Source of the DNA: Bacillus thuringiensis
Lineage (GTDB): Bacteria > Bacillota > Bacilli > Bacillales > Bacillaceae_G
Length of the DNA: 64,000 nucleotides
Assembly (NCBI RefSeq): GCF_001182785.1
Contig: NZ_CP012099.1
Location: 1,672,501 to 1,736,500 of the forward strand
Reading direction: 5' to 3'
Below are positions 8,495 through 17,262 of the stretch, piece by piece. The position numbers and the translations under genes were made by a program. Positions within the stretch are counted from its first letter, which is position 1, and each line of letters begins with the position of its first letter. The notes under the pieces were generated by a model that was not told the DNA's origin, made no database searches, and was given only the letters and a program-made list of their open reading frames with translations.

Positions 8495-10165
8495 ATGGTA
8501 AATCGATTCGTATCAGTAAGACAAGTTGGAATGACGGTAGCGTTATTACTTGTGGTGATGTTAATCGTCATTCCACTTTTTCTTATTTTATTTTCTAGTG
8601 TATATGAAAATAGCAGTTGGAATTTTTTAAAGCCTTTTGAAGTGATACAGAGTGGTGGATTAGCTGGGATTTTTCTAAATTCGATGCTTCTAGGTGTACT
8701 CGTTGTAATAGGAGCTACAATATTTGCATTTCCATTGGCGTTTATTATGAGCAAAACAGATGTAGGAAAGTATAGTAAGTTAGATATTGTTTTTATGATT
8801 CCATTTATGACACCGCCGTATATTGGATCGATGGGCTGGATTTTGTTCATGCAACCTAACGGATATTTTGAACAATTTCTTCCGATGCTAAAGACAGTTT
8901 CATCATCGTTTTTTAGTTTAGGAGGTATGGTCTTAATTATGAGCCTGCATTTATTCCCATTCCTTTATTTCATGCTGAAAAATACGTTACTTCAGATTGG
9001 GAGTAGTAAAGAAGAAGCTGCAGCAGTTCATGGCGGAAGTTTTTTCTATCGTTTAAGAAAAATAATATTGCCGTTATTAGTATCAAGTTATGTAATGGGT
9101 GCTTTACTCATTTTCGTAAAGACGATTGCTGAATTTGGAACACCGGCTACATTCGGACGTAGAATAGGATTTCACGTATTAACATCAGAAATTCATAAAT
9201 TTATTTCGAGTTGGCCAATTGATTTTAGTAGTGCAACAGCATTATCTTCTTTATTACTTAGTGCTTGTATGCTCATTTGGTATATGCAAAATGTATTGAA
9301 TCGAAAGTATTCATATGCAATGGTTAGTGGAAAAGGTGTGAAATCTAAAAGATATACTTTGTCTATATTTACGCGCGTTGTAGCATGGATGTATGTAATT
9401 GGTTTATTAATCGTATCAATTGGAATTCCATACTTTTCTATACTTATTGCTTCTTTGTCAAAATTAAGAGGCGGCGGATTACATGTAAATAACTTAACAA
9501 CAAGCCATTATGAGGCATTGTTTACGATGGGATCTCCGGGATTAGAGGCTTTATGGAATAGTTTTCTTTTTTCGCTCGTAACAGCGATTATTGCGGTAAT
9601 TATTGGAGTCTTTTTGGCACTTATGATTCGAAAGGGGAAAAAATCCTCTGAAAAGTGGCTTGATATGTGCGGTATGTTACCGAATATGGTACCAGGAATC
9701 GTTATGGTTGTAGGTCTTATTTTGTTTTGGAATTCACCATATATGCCCCTGTCAATTTACAATACACCAATCATGGTTATCGTAACGTATGTTGTTCTGT
9801 TTTTACCTTACACGGTGCAATATGTAAAATCATCACTTGGACAAATTGATGATTCTCTCATGCAGGCCGGAAGTATTTTTTCAGGAAATTATATTTATAT
9901 TTTTAGAAAAATAATATTGCCTCTTATTATCCCGGGTATTCTTGCTGGATGGGCGATGACATTTACAATTTCGATAAGAGAGTTAGTAGCATCGCTTCTC
10001 GTATTACCTCCATCAGTAGAAACTTCAGCAACATTTATTTTTGCTCAATTTGAACAGGGTGAAGTATCTATAGGAATGGCGATGGCCGTTGTTTCTGTTG
10101 GACTTACAACAATATGCTTATTACTGCTGCAACATATGGAGCAAAAACGAAAAGGGGTAGCATGA
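8495..10165 (+). CDS. ABC importer permease, two fused membrane domains
   Basis: A 556-residue permease with about 12 hydrophobic segments in two homologous halves. Each half carries an EAA-type loop: SSKEEAAAVHGGSFFYRLRK near residue 170 and a second near 455 (DDSLMQAGSIFSGN...FRKIILPLI). This is the FbpB/PhnU-V fused layout that gives both membrane subunits in one chain. It starts 13 bp after the binding-protein stop and its TGA overlaps the next start (ATGA), which shows tight coupling to the metallohydrolase gene. Confidence 0.88.
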   Translation: MVNRFVSVRQVGMTVALLLVVMLIVIPLFLILFSSVYENSSWNFLKPFEVIQSGGLAGIFLNSMLLGVLVVIGATIFAFPLAFIMSKTDVGKYSKLDIVFMIPFMTPPYIGSMGWILFMQPNGYFEQFLPMLKTVSSSFFSLGGMVLIMSLHLFPFLYFMLKNTLLQIGSSKEEAAAVHGGSFFYRLRKIILPLLVSSYVMGALLIFVKTIAEFGTPATFGRRIGFHVLTSEIHKFISSWPIDFSSATALSSLLLSACMLIWYMQNVLNRKYSYAMVSGKGVKSKRYTLSIFTRVVAWMYVIGLLIVSIGIPYFSILIASLSKLRGGGLHVNNLTTSHYEALFTMGSPGLEALWNSFLFSLVTAIIAVIIGVFLALMIRKGKKSSEKWLDMCGMLPNMVPGIVMVVGLILFWNSPYMPLSIYNTPIMVIVTYVVLFLPYTVQYVKSSLGQIDDSLMQAGSIFSGNYIYIFRKIILPLIIPGILAGWAMTFTISIRELVASLLVLPPSVETSATFIFAQFEQGEVSIGMAMAVVSVGLTTICLLLLQHMEQKRKGVA

Positions 10166-11424
10166 TGAGAGTGGAAGTATGGGGAGGAGCAGGAGAATAC
10201 GGTCGCTCCTGCTATTTTGTAAAAAATAAAGAGGCGAAAATAGTATTTGATTGTGGTATTAATCGATCTTATGAGGATAGTTATCCAAAAATAGAGAGAG
10301 AAGCTGTTCCGTTTTTAGATGCGGTATTTTTATCACATATTCATGAAGATCATACGATGGGTTTACCTTTATTAGCGAAGTATGGCTATAAGAAAAAAAT
10401 TTGGACGACTCGTTATACAAAGGAGCAACTGCCGTTATATTATGAAAAATGGAGAAACTATAATGTGATGAAAGGGTGGAATTTACCTTATATCGACCAA
10501 AATATAAAAGATTTAAATTATGTATGTATTGATGAGATTAGCAATCCAAATGAATGGGTACAAATTACTCCTACATTGCGGTTTCAATGGGGATATAGTG
10601 GGCATGTATTGGGAGCTGTTTGGTTTTTAGTTGATATGTATAATACATACGTATTTTATTCAGGCGACTATTCAGCAGAGTCTAATATACTACGAGCTAA
10701 TTTACCTGAGAAATTGGATCACAATATAAAAGTTGCAATTGTAGATGCCGCTTATCACACAGATGATGTTTCGCAAAATGAAAGATTAGACGATCTATGT
10801 GCAGAAATTGAACGAGTTATGCAAAATAAAGGAATAGCATTATTACCGCTGCCACAACTTGGTAGGGCGCAAGATATAGTATTGTATTTATATGAACGAT
10901 ATAAAGAATTTCCTCTTATAGTAGATAAAGAAATCTTGGCTGGATTTGAAGAGATGTTCGTATACAAAGATTGGATAAAAAATAATGAAGAACTTAAATG
11001 GGTTATGAAGAGTCTAAAAAGAAACATAATAGTTATGGATAATGACATTTGTATGCAAAATAGTTACGGAATAGTTGTAATGAGTGATGCGAATATGCAA
11101 ACGAAACGAGCACAGTTATACTATGAACAGCTTCGGAATGAAAAACGGAATTCCGTTATTTTTACTGGGCATATTGCTAAAGGGAGTTTTGCAGAAAGAG
11201 TTATGAAAGAACATGTAAGGAGTACATGTAGGGTGAATCGAGTTTCGTATAAAGTTCACCAAAGTATAAGAGACGTTAAAAAGATGTTAAATACATTATT
11301 ACCAGAACATACGGTGCTAGTGCACGCTTTGAAAGAGGATACGGATCGATTACAACAAAAGCTAAGTACAGCAGGATATGAAAATGTATATTCACTTGCA
11401 ATGGAACGTATAGAAGTCAGTTAA
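10162..11424 (+). CDS. Metallo-beta-lactamase-fold hydrolase, beta-CASP-like
   Basis: A 420-residue hydrolase of the metallo-beta-lactamase fold. HIHEDH (HxHxDH) near residue 62 is the metal site. Further metal-site elements are YSGHVLGA and FYSGDYSAESN. A region with PLPQLGRAQDIVLYLYERY resembles the beta-CASP insertion of RNase J/CPSF-like nucleases, and IFTGHIAKGS and a late His (VLVHALKED) match the closing motifs. ATG 10162 overlaps the permease stop and follows AAAAGGGG. Co-transcription with an organophosphonate-type importer could mean hydrolysis of the imported compound, but the beta-CASP features point to nucleic acid. The substrate is unresolved. Confidence 0.8.
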   Translation: MMRVEVWGGAGEYGRSCYFVKNKEAKIVFDCGINRSYEDSYPKIEREAVPFLDAVFLSHIHEDHTMGLPLLAKYGYKKKIWTTRYTKEQLPLYYEKWRNYNVMKGWNLPYIDQNIKDLNYVCIDEISNPNEWVQITPTLRFQWGYSGHVLGAVWFLVDMYNTYVFYSGDYSAESNILRANLPEKLDHNIKVAIVDAAYHTDDVSQNERLDDLCAEIERVMQNKGIALLPLPQLGRAQDIVLYLYERYKEFPLIVDKEILAGFEEMFVYKDWIKNNEELKWVMKSLKRNIIVMDNDICMQNSYGIVVMSDANMQTKRAQLYYEQLRNEKRNSVIFTGHIAKGSFAERVMKEHVRSTCRVNRVSYKVHQSIRDVKKMLNTLLPEHTVLVHALKEDTDRLQQKLSTAGYENVYSLAMERIEVS

Positions 11425-11444
11425 AATGTAAAGGGGATAGGTAT

Positions 11445-12278
11445 ATGAAAAAAGTATTTGTATTCGTAAGCATTTTCTTTTGTTGTTTCCTTTATAACGT
11501 TAAGGAAGGGTTTACTGCTAGTCCAATGAAACCTAGTTTTGAAGTGAAGTTATTATTGAAGCCAGAACAAGTATTAGGTTATAACAAAGAGATGAAGCAA
11601 GAGGTGCTAGAACATTTCCAGGTTGGTACAAAATATGAAAGAATACAAGTGCAATTTTTAGATACTGCGAATAAAAGTTTAAGTGATGAAGGTTGGTTTG
11701 CTAGAATTCGAAAAAAAGAATTTAGTAAAGATTTTGAACTAACATATAAAAAAAGATACCCTATTCAAAATGGTGTAATTCAAGATGCACTAGAAGTAGC
11801 TAAAAAAGAAGGATTCGATAGTAATACGGATAGTTATGAGGCGGAAATAGATTGGGGATTTGAGAAGAAAACATTAAGCATTTCAAATAAGAAAAGCTAC
11901 AGTGCTAAAGGATATGGGGTACTTGATTTACCAAATGAACAAGCTGCTCAAAACATGTTAATAGAAAAGTTACCAGGGAAAATGAACAAATGGTTGTATA
12001 CAAATTGGGGAGAAGAGATGTTAAAGAATTCCCGTATTTACGGTCCTGTATTAATGAAACGATATATAGGAGAGTTTGAAAACATAAAAGCAAATATTGA
12101 AATTTGGCCATTAAGTAATACCGGAAAATTAGAAGATGACTTCGTAATAGAAGTGTCATTTAAAACAAATGAAGAAAGTATTGCGACAAAACAAAGGGAA
12201 TTATTAATGGGGAGTTTAGAGAAAAAAGACTGGTTGTTACCGAAAGATAGTTTAAAGACAGAGCTTATTTTTCAGTAA
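11445..12278 (+). CDS. Exported CYTH-like domain protein
   Basis: A 277-residue protein with an N-terminal signal peptide (hydrophobic residues 4-18, likely cut before ASPMKP). The mature part looks like a CYTH/triphosphate-tunnel fold: an early EVKLLL, FLDTANKSLSDEGWFARIRKKE, FELTYKKRYP and YEAEIDWGFEKKT, with alternating charged strands. CYTH proteins usually handle organic triphosphates inside the cell, so an exported one is unusual. It follows the metallohydrolase by 20 bp with a GGGGAT ribosome binding site and closes the operon before a terminator. The link to the importer is inferred from position. Confidence 0.65.
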   Translation: MKKVFVFVSIFFCCFLYNVKEGFTASPMKPSFEVKLLLKPEQVLGYNKEMKQEVLEHFQVGTKYERIQVQFLDTANKSLSDEGWFARIRKKEFSKDFELTYKKRYPIQNGVIQDALEVAKKEGFDSNTDSYEAEIDWGFEKKTLSISNKKSYSAKGYGVLDLPNEQAAQNMLIEKLPGKMNKWLYTNWGEEMLKNSRIYGPVLMKRYIGEFENIKANIEIWPLSNTGKLEDDFVIEVSFKTNEESIATKQRELLMGSLEKKDWLLPKDSLKTELIFQ

Positions 12279-12283
12279 ATGAG

Positions 12284-12320
12284 AAAAAAGGAATCCATAT
12301 TTCGTGGATTCCTTTTTATA
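12284..12320 (+). terminator. Terminator of the importer operon
   Basis: Stem AAAAAGGAATCCA/TGGATTCCTTTTT followed by TATATA, 6 bp after the CYTH-like gene. Confidence 0.8.
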
Positions 12321-12350
12321 TATGAGTATTAAGCTAAATCATGTACAGAG

Positions 12351-12410
12351 ATAATAAAGTTGTTTAATTTACAATAAAGTCATTTAAAAAATAATATAGT
12401 TGTTTAAAAA
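12351..12410. repeat. Three 20-bp tandem repeats, also present inverted at 14167-14182
   Basis: Units at 12351, 12371 and 12391 share the core AYAATAWAGTYRTTTAA. The first 16 bases, ATAATAAAGTTGTTTA, recur exactly but inverted at 14167-14182, on the far side of the serine hydrolase gene. Confidence 0.7.
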
Positions 12411-12415
12411 TCCTT

Positions 12416-12444
12416 CTTCTACTAACGAGGCAGGTTAGTGGAAG
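12416..12444. repeat. Left hairpin (ACTAACG type) of the flanking module
   Basis: Imperfect palindrome CTTCTACTAAC-N7-GTTAGTGGAAG, 10 bp inside the tandem repeats. It resembles the hairpin at 14134-14159. Confidence 0.55.
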
Positions 12445-12489
12445 AAATAGCAAGTGGGTTTAACTAGGAGAAGTGTCGATGACATTAAA

Positions 12490-12518
12490 GAAGACACCGA
12501 GGTGTCTTCTGTTTTTTA
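12490..12518 (+). terminator. Hairpin with T-run inside the left flank
   Basis: Perfect stem GAAGACAC/GTGTCTTC, loop CGAG, then TGTTTTTT on the plus strand. No plus-strand gene is seen just upstream apart from a possible 20-codon ORF at 12479 with AGGAGA. It may belong to a mobile-element end. Confidence 0.55.
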
Positions 12519-12564
12519 AATTAAAAATATCGATAAATTAGGATTTATTTACTTAACATTATAC

Positions 12565-14013
12565 TTATTTTCGGACCGAGGCATCTAATCGGTGAGTATA
12601 TACAAACCAAGTAATGCTTGCTGTTAATAATGTTGACGAAATTAAAGCTGTAAGAACACTATATGTTTGCCAAATAAGTATCGTTGACCAATCGAGGGCA
12701 AAAAACATTATACACTGGGCAATCGTAGCGATTAGGAAAATAATTGTTACGATTGTTCTCTTTTTTGTCATTGGCTGCTGCTCATTCGTTTTCCTTTTTC
12801 TTAATCCTAAGAAAAATAACAGAACGGCTAATAGGCAAAGAATAATTGTGGTAGACGACAAAATGATGTCCAAAAGCTGTGTGCCGCTTATCTCATATGA
12901 CTGAGTTAGATTGCCGTTTAATATATTTTTAACTTTTAGTACCAGGTTTATATTGGTATTTGCGCCGTTGCTCAGTAAGCAGATGGCTGTTCTTTCATTT
13001 GGCAGTATGGCTACTTCGGTACTAAAATTTGGATTACCCCCAGTGTGTTCTATAAACGTTTGTTCGGCGTTTACCGACCAACCTGCCGCATAATACATAT
13101 CATTGACAGCCGAAACAGACATATCACCCCTATGTGATTTTTCGATAGCCCTGTGAAATATTTCGGGTATGTCCTGCACAATACCCATCTGTATGCCCAT
13201 CCAACGCGCCATATCTTTTGTATTAGAAATGATATAGCCGGCAGGTTTATTCCCAGCATAATCCGGAGCGTTAAATGGAGTTGTTATAAAAAAGGAAGAA
13301 CGGTAGCCCTGTGCTAACTGTCCAGTGGCTTGAGCATCTTCTTTATAAACATACGTCTGGTGAAGACCTAAGGGTATAAATACCTGCTCCTTCATAAAGT
13401 CTTCATAGCTTTGTCGTGATACAATCTCAATAACCAAACCCAATACGTCATAATTAACGGTTCCATAGTTATATTGTTCACCGGGAGAGAACGCTAATTC
13501 TGCATCTACCAGCGTTTCCACGGTCTTTTGCAACATATCAGGCGTATTACCTTGTGGAATATTTTGAAGATGTCTAATATTTGTTAGGCCGCTGGTATGG
13601 TGAAGAAAGTTATTTAGTGTAAGGTTTTGCATATCAACAGGTTTACCTTGATACTTTAACGTAAACCAAGGTAAATATTTTTGGATAGGGTCAGTCATTG
13701 ATAGCAGCCCTTGCTCTTCCAATAGCAAAATCCCCATACCAGTAAAAGCTTTACTCACCGAGGCCAACTCATAGAGTGTATTTTCACTTGCAGACAGTCC
13801 CTTTTCAAGATCTGCATACCCAGAAGAAAAGTAGAACACTTCACCATCAGCAAGTATTGAGAGTGACATTCCAGGCACACCTGACGTACGACAGGCATCA
13901 TCTAGCAATGCTTGTATTGCCACAGATTTCGAATCTGACAACGCATAACTTTGTGTTGCGAATCCTGAGAATAATATAAATATCGTTAATACAAAAACAA
14001 TAGTCTTTTTCAT
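12565..14013 (-). CDS. Penicillin-binding-protein-like serine hydrolase with C-terminal membrane segments
   Basis: A 482-residue member of the class C beta-lactamase/PBP4*/esterase superfamily. It has a signal peptide (residues 1-24), the catalytic SVSK (Ser85, Lys88), a second-motif region NYGTVNYDVLG where the usual YSN reads YGT, and HTGG near residue 320 in place of KTG. Three hydrophobic segments close the chain, so the catalytic domain is outside the cell and anchored. It is probably an esterase or D-Ala-D-Ala-type peptidase rather than a true beta-lactamase. By eye its GC content is higher than that of its neighbours, and it lies between inverted repeat modules, which suggests acquisition. 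Confidence 0.8.
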   Translation of the reverse strand: MKKTIVFVLTIFILFSGFATQSYALSDSKSVAIQALLDDACRTSGVPGMSLSILADGEVFYFSSGYADLEKGLSASENTLYELASVSKAFTGMGILLLEEQGLLSMTDPIQKYLPWFTLKYQGKPVDMQNLTLNNFLHHTSGLTNIRHLQNIPQGNTPDMLQKTVETLVDAELAFSPGEQYNYGTVNYDVLGLVIEIVSRQSYEDFMKEQVFIPLGLHQTYVYKEDAQATGQLAQGYRSSFFITTPFNAPDYAGNKPAGYIISNTKDMARWMGIQMGIVQDIPEIFHRAIEKSHRGDMSVSAVNDMYYAAGWSVNAEQTFIEHTGGNPNFSTEVAILPNERTAICLLSNGANTNINLVLKVKNILNGNLTQSYEISGTQLLDIILSSTTIILCLLAVLLFFLGLRKRKTNEQQPMTKKRTIVTIIFLIATIAQCIMFFALDWSTILIWQTYSVLTALISSTLLTASITWFVYTHRLDASVRK

Positions 14014-14133
14014 ACACTCTCCTTTCTGAAGAATTATAAGGGTATAAATAACTTATTTTTATAACTATAAACTAAATTCTGATTTATATTTCTATTTATC
14101 TATATAATATCAAATAATTGTGAAGAGTTACAC

Positions 14134-14159
14134 TTAAACTAACGGGGGCGTTAGTTTAA
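14134..14159. repeat. Right hairpin of the flanking module
   Basis: Perfect stem TTAAACTAACG/CGTTAGTTTAA with loop GGGG. It is followed 7 bp later by the inverted copy of ATAATAAAGTTGTTTA (14167-14182). Confidence 0.7.
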
Positions 14160-14166
14160 TAAGAAG

Positions 14167-14182
14167 TAAACAACTTTATTAT
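14167..14182. repeat. Inverted copy of the 12351 repeat
   Basis: TAAACAACTTTATTAT is the exact reverse complement of 12351-12366. Together with the neighbouring hairpins it gives matching, oppositely oriented modules on both sides of the serine hydrolase gene. Confidence 0.7.
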
Positions 14183-14232
14183 TCATTTTTTAAGCATTAC
14201 ATAAGCAGATGGATATAATTTGAAACAACTTT

Positions 14233-14280
14233 AAAGAGCCTTGCTGCATATAGAATGTAGTAAGGCTCTTATCTTTTTTA
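14233..14280 (-). terminator. Terminator of the yfmQ-like gene
   Basis: Stem AAGAGCCTT/AAGGCTCTT just after the stop of the minus-strand gene at 14282. T-rich sequence also follows on the plus side. Confidence 0.65.
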
Positions 14281-14281
14281 G

Positions 14282-14728
14282 TCAAAATTCAATAACTTTA
14301 TTATCACTATACAAATCAGCTGATACGAACATATCACTGTTTTGAAGATTTTTAGAGCGTAAACTATAAGCAACTACCTTCTTTTTATATTGTTTTACAA
14401 CATCAACATGCTCTTCATGACTGTAAATATAAAATGTGAAATCTTTTTTACCACGTTTTGCATTGATAATTAAAGGAGTGCCTTCATTATGGGGTGGTGC
14501 ATAATAGCGATCTAAAAATAAACCTTCGTTAAAATCATGAATAATTTTTGATTTCTTTTCGCCTTCTACGTTATTTCCGTGAATTGTAATAGTCACATTC
14601 TCTTCGTCAAGTTGTGGATGTGTTTCGTACTTGCTAATAATGGATTCAATAACAGTGTTAGGAAGGCTAGAAACGATAATTTTAAATGCTCCAAATACAA
14701 CTAACATCACAATAAACCAAGTCGTCAT
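14282..14728 (-). CDS. YfmQ-like protein
   Basis: A 148-residue protein with one N-terminal hydrophobic segment (residues 3-21). The rest is soluble and rich in beta-type segments. SKYETHPQLDEENVTITIHGN, INAKRGKKDF and HVDVVKQYKKKVVAYSLRS resemble the YfmQ family of Bacillus as I remember it. The family has no known function. The ATG at 14728 follows AAAGGGGATGAT. It stands alone, with no operon partner. Confidence 0.65.
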   Translation of the reverse strand: MTTWFIVMLVVFGAFKIIVSSLPNTVIESIISKYETHPQLDEENVTITIHGNNVEGEKKSKIIHDFNEGLFLDRYYAPPHNEGTPLIINAKRGKKDFTFYIYSHEEHVDVVKQYKKKVVAYSLRSKNLQNSDMFVSADLYSDNKVIEF

Positions 14729-14951
14729 AGTATATCATCCCCTTTATTCTATTTAATAATATAACTCATATGGTAATAGTACATATGGTGAAGTTTTGTA
14801 TAATTTGTGAAAAATATGCCATTTTTACGAACGAAATGTTAGAAAAATCAATTTTGTTACAAAAAGTTGAAATTGAAGTATTTTAAAAGAAAAAGGTTTA
14901 TAATAAAAATATAACTAATAACCACATTACTAATTATAAGGAAGTGTAACT

Positions 14952-15113
14952 ATGAGTACTGTAGCAATCGTATATGGTATTATTCTTTCCACAATTATTG
15001 TTTTGTTTTTCGTTGGGGTCTCACGTTATATTCATAAATGGAAAGAAGGCGTTGCGAAATTAAATCACATTGAAGAAGAACTTAGTGATTTAATGTTACA
15101 TCATGGTAAGTAA
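14952..15113 (+). CDS. Small single-span membrane protein (DUF4083-like)
   Basis: A 53-residue protein: a hydrophobic segment (residues 4-24), then a basic stretch SRYIHKWKEG and an amphipathic tail KLNHIEEELSDLM. The pattern recalls the DUF4083 small membrane proteins of bacilli. The ATG follows AAGGAAG. No function is known. It is followed by its own terminator. Confidence 0.6.
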   Translation: MSTVAIVYGIILSTIIVLFFVGVSRYIHKWKEGVAKLNHIEEELSDLMLHHGK

Positions 15114-15146
15114 AATTTTTCAACTAAACAATGTGAAGAATATCAC

Positions 15147-15181
15147 AAAACATGCTTTCCTAATGAAGGCATGTTTTTTTG
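15147..15181 (+). terminator. Terminator of the small membrane protein gene
   Basis: Stem AACATGC-TTT/AAGGCATGTT followed by a T-run, 34 bp after the stop. Confidence 0.75.
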
Positions 15182-15285
15182 TTGTTTAAGAAAAGAAGTG
15201 TTTTTGTATAAATAATCTAATTATTACTTAAAAAGGGAAATTTATTTAGTATAATATATAATATGTTTATTTTAGGGGGAGTATC

Positions 15286-16377
15286 ATGAGGGGATTAAAA
15301 GTTGTTGGAATTATAGCTGGAATTACTATAGTAGGCTGTATAGCTTTCTTTTCAGTGAAGGAATATGTCAATTCTAAAGAAGACTCTAATTATGTGCTAA
15401 ATTACATAAAAGAACATAAGGATGATAAAACAACTTCTTTAATTGTTAAAAGAAATGGTGAAACATTGACATCAATAAATGAAAAAGAAAAACTACCGCT
15501 AGCAAGTATGTCGAAAATCGTTATAGCAATTGAATATGCTAAGCAAGTAGCTGAAGGGAAAATAAGAAAAGACGAGCAAATTTCATTGAAAGAATTAGAA
15601 AAATACTATGTGAAAAATACTGATGGTGGTGCACACCCTGCATGGCTAGATGATGTAAAAGTTAAAGAGTTAGTGAAGGGTGGTCAAACTTCTTTAGAAG
15701 AAGTAGTGAAAGGAATGATCCATTATAGTTCGAATGCGAATACATCATATTTATTGGACAAGCTTGGAGCAGCGCGGATAAATGAAAGTTTGAAAGAGTT
15801 AGGCTTAAATAGTCACGATGAATTTTATCCAACGTATACAGGGGCATTATATATGAGGGGCTATGTTGAAAAAGAACTGCATATTCCTCAAAATAAAGCA
15901 TTGGACAAGCTACGTAATATGTCTAATGATGAATATGTTAAGCATGTATGGCAAATACATGAATGGATGAAAGACGAGAAAGAATGGACAAAACGCGAGA
16001 TATCGTTAAAAGCCGATATGGACTTTCAGCGTATTTGGTCAGATCGGTTTATAGGTGCAAATGCGAAGGATTACATGAGTTTACTGGAAAAGATAAATAG
16101 CAGAAATTATTTTACACCACAAATGCAAGGTGAGATTGAGAATATATTTAAAGGAACCGTAGGAGAGGGTATGTTCGAATTTGCTGGACAGAAAGGTGGT
16201 TCTACGGCATTTGTATTAACAAATAGTTTCTATGGTACTGATAAAAAAGGGAATAAGATTGAGATTGTCTTTATGATGAACAATTTGAGTGAAAAAGCAT
16301 TTGAAAAACTTCTAAGTAATATGGATTACTTTATTCGAGATATTGCCATAAGTGAGGAATTCAGAAATAAATTATAA
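15286..16377 (+). CDS. Membrane-anchored class-A-type serine hydrolase
   Basis: A 363-residue protein with an N-terminal hydrophobic anchor (residues 5-22) and a class A beta-lactamase-like domain outside the cell. Motifs are SMSK (Ser74, Lys77), YSSNAN near 147 (the SxN motif) and QKGGSTAFVL near 301 (a KTG-type strand reading KGG). A loose Glu-box is less clear. Proteins of this layout are often penicillin-interacting peptidases or hydrolases rather than resistance enzymes. ATG 15286 follows AGGGGGAG. It ends 13 bp before the IS element, which did not cut it. Confidence 0.8.
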   Translation: MRGLKVVGIIAGITIVGCIAFFSVKEYVNSKEDSNYVLNYIKEHKDDKTTSLIVKRNGETLTSINEKEKLPLASMSKIVIAIEYAKQVAEGKIRKDEQISLKELEKYYVKNTDGGAHPAWLDDVKVKELVKGGQTSLEEVVKGMIHYSSNANTSYLLDKLGAARINESLKELGLNSHDEFYPTYTGALYMRGYVEKELHIPQNKALDKLRNMSNDEYVKHVWQIHEWMKDEKEWTKREISLKADMDFQRIWSDRFIGANAKDYMSLLEKINSRNYFTPQMQGEIENIFKGTVGEGMFEFAGQKGGSTAFVLTNSFYGTDKKGNKIEIVFMMNNLSEKAFEKLLSNMDYFIRDIAISEEFRNKL

Positions 16378-16426
16378 TGAAATAATTTTATGAAGTGACC
16401 CCTAAAAGTTAGACACGGTTATTTCA

Positions 16427-17224
16427 TTAGGCAGCTTGATAAAAGTGAGTCCGGTATTGTACCGGGCTCATTTTTAATTTTGCCTTAATCCGTTTCGTAT
16501 TATAATAATCTATATATTTTTCTAATTCTATTTTAAAGTGCTCTACATTTTCAAATTCTTTTATGTAGAGGAACTCCGACTTCATAATCCCAAAGAAATT
16601 TTCTATTACTGCGTTGTCGTAACAGTTTCCTTTTCGAGACATACTCTGGACGATAGCTCTTGATTCAAGTGTCCGGACGTACTGTCTCATTTGATAATGC
16701 CATCCTTGATCCGAATGCATCAGTAGCTGGTGGGTTTCGGGTAAACGTTCCAATGCTTTCTCTAACATGTCTGAAACAAGCGAATACGTCGGTCTAGAAC
16801 CAATTGTATAGGTAATAATTTCACCATTATACAAATCTAATACAGGTGATACATACAGTTTTTCTCCAAACAATTTAAACTCTGTGATGTCTGTTACCCA
16901 CTTTTGATTCGGTGCATCTGTATGAAAATTACGCTCTAAAATATTAGGTGCAATTCTACCGACTTTTCCTTTATAGGATTTATATTTCTTCATACGCACA
17001 ACACACTTTAACCCAAGCTCTTTCATAATGCGCTGAACCTTCTTGTGGTTCACTTTCTGGCCACGATTCGTTAATTCATCACGAATGCGACGGTAACCAT
17101 AACGACCTTCATTTTCCTCATAAATCGCTTTAATCTCAGCTTTCAAATCGGCATCTACATCTGGACGATTCATTTTCTTTACTAAATCATAATACGTGCT
17201 TCGAGGAATAGTAGCTAGCTCCAC
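16427..17224 (-). CDS. IS150-group transposase OrfB (DDE integrase domain)
   Basis: 265 residues counted from the first usable start (GTG at 17224). The catalytic triad is seen as WVTDITEF, MHSDQGWHYQM and NAVIENFFGIMKSE, with the HTH_21 region (IYEENEGRYGYRRIRDEL) before it. Its frame stays open further upstream (QVVYELRHKYSVKALVELA), in the -1 frame relative to OrfA. The working enzyme is therefore probably an OrfAB fusion made by -1 frameshifting in the A-rich stretch near 17280. It appears intact. Confidence 0.9.
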   Translation of the reverse strand: MELATIPRSTYYDLVKKMNRPDVDADLKAEIKAIYEENEGRYGYRRIRDELTNRGQKVNHKKVQRIMKELGLKCVVRMKKYKSYKGKVGRIAPNILERNFHTDAPNQKWVTDITEFKLFGEKLYVSPVLDLYNGEIITYTIGSRPTYSLVSDMLEKALERLPETHQLLMHSDQGWHYQMRQYVRTLESRAIVQSMSRKGNCYDNAVIENFFGIMKSEFLYIKEFENVEHFKIELEKYIDYYNTKRIKAKLKMSPVQYRTHFYQAA

Positions 17225-17262
17225 GAGTGCTTTGACCGAATATTTATGCCTTAATTCATAGA

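Noticed and set aside
12479..12541. Twenty-codon ORF MTLKKTPRCLLFF... in the left flank of the PBP-like gene
   Set aside because: It has an AGGAGA upstream, but it covers a terminator hairpin and matches no known leader. It is more likely structure of the repeat module.
12565..14013. True class C beta-lactamase
   Set aside because: The second motif reads YGT rather than YSN, the KTG motif reads HTG, and the chain carries C-terminal membrane segments. This fits PBP-like hydrolases or esterases better.
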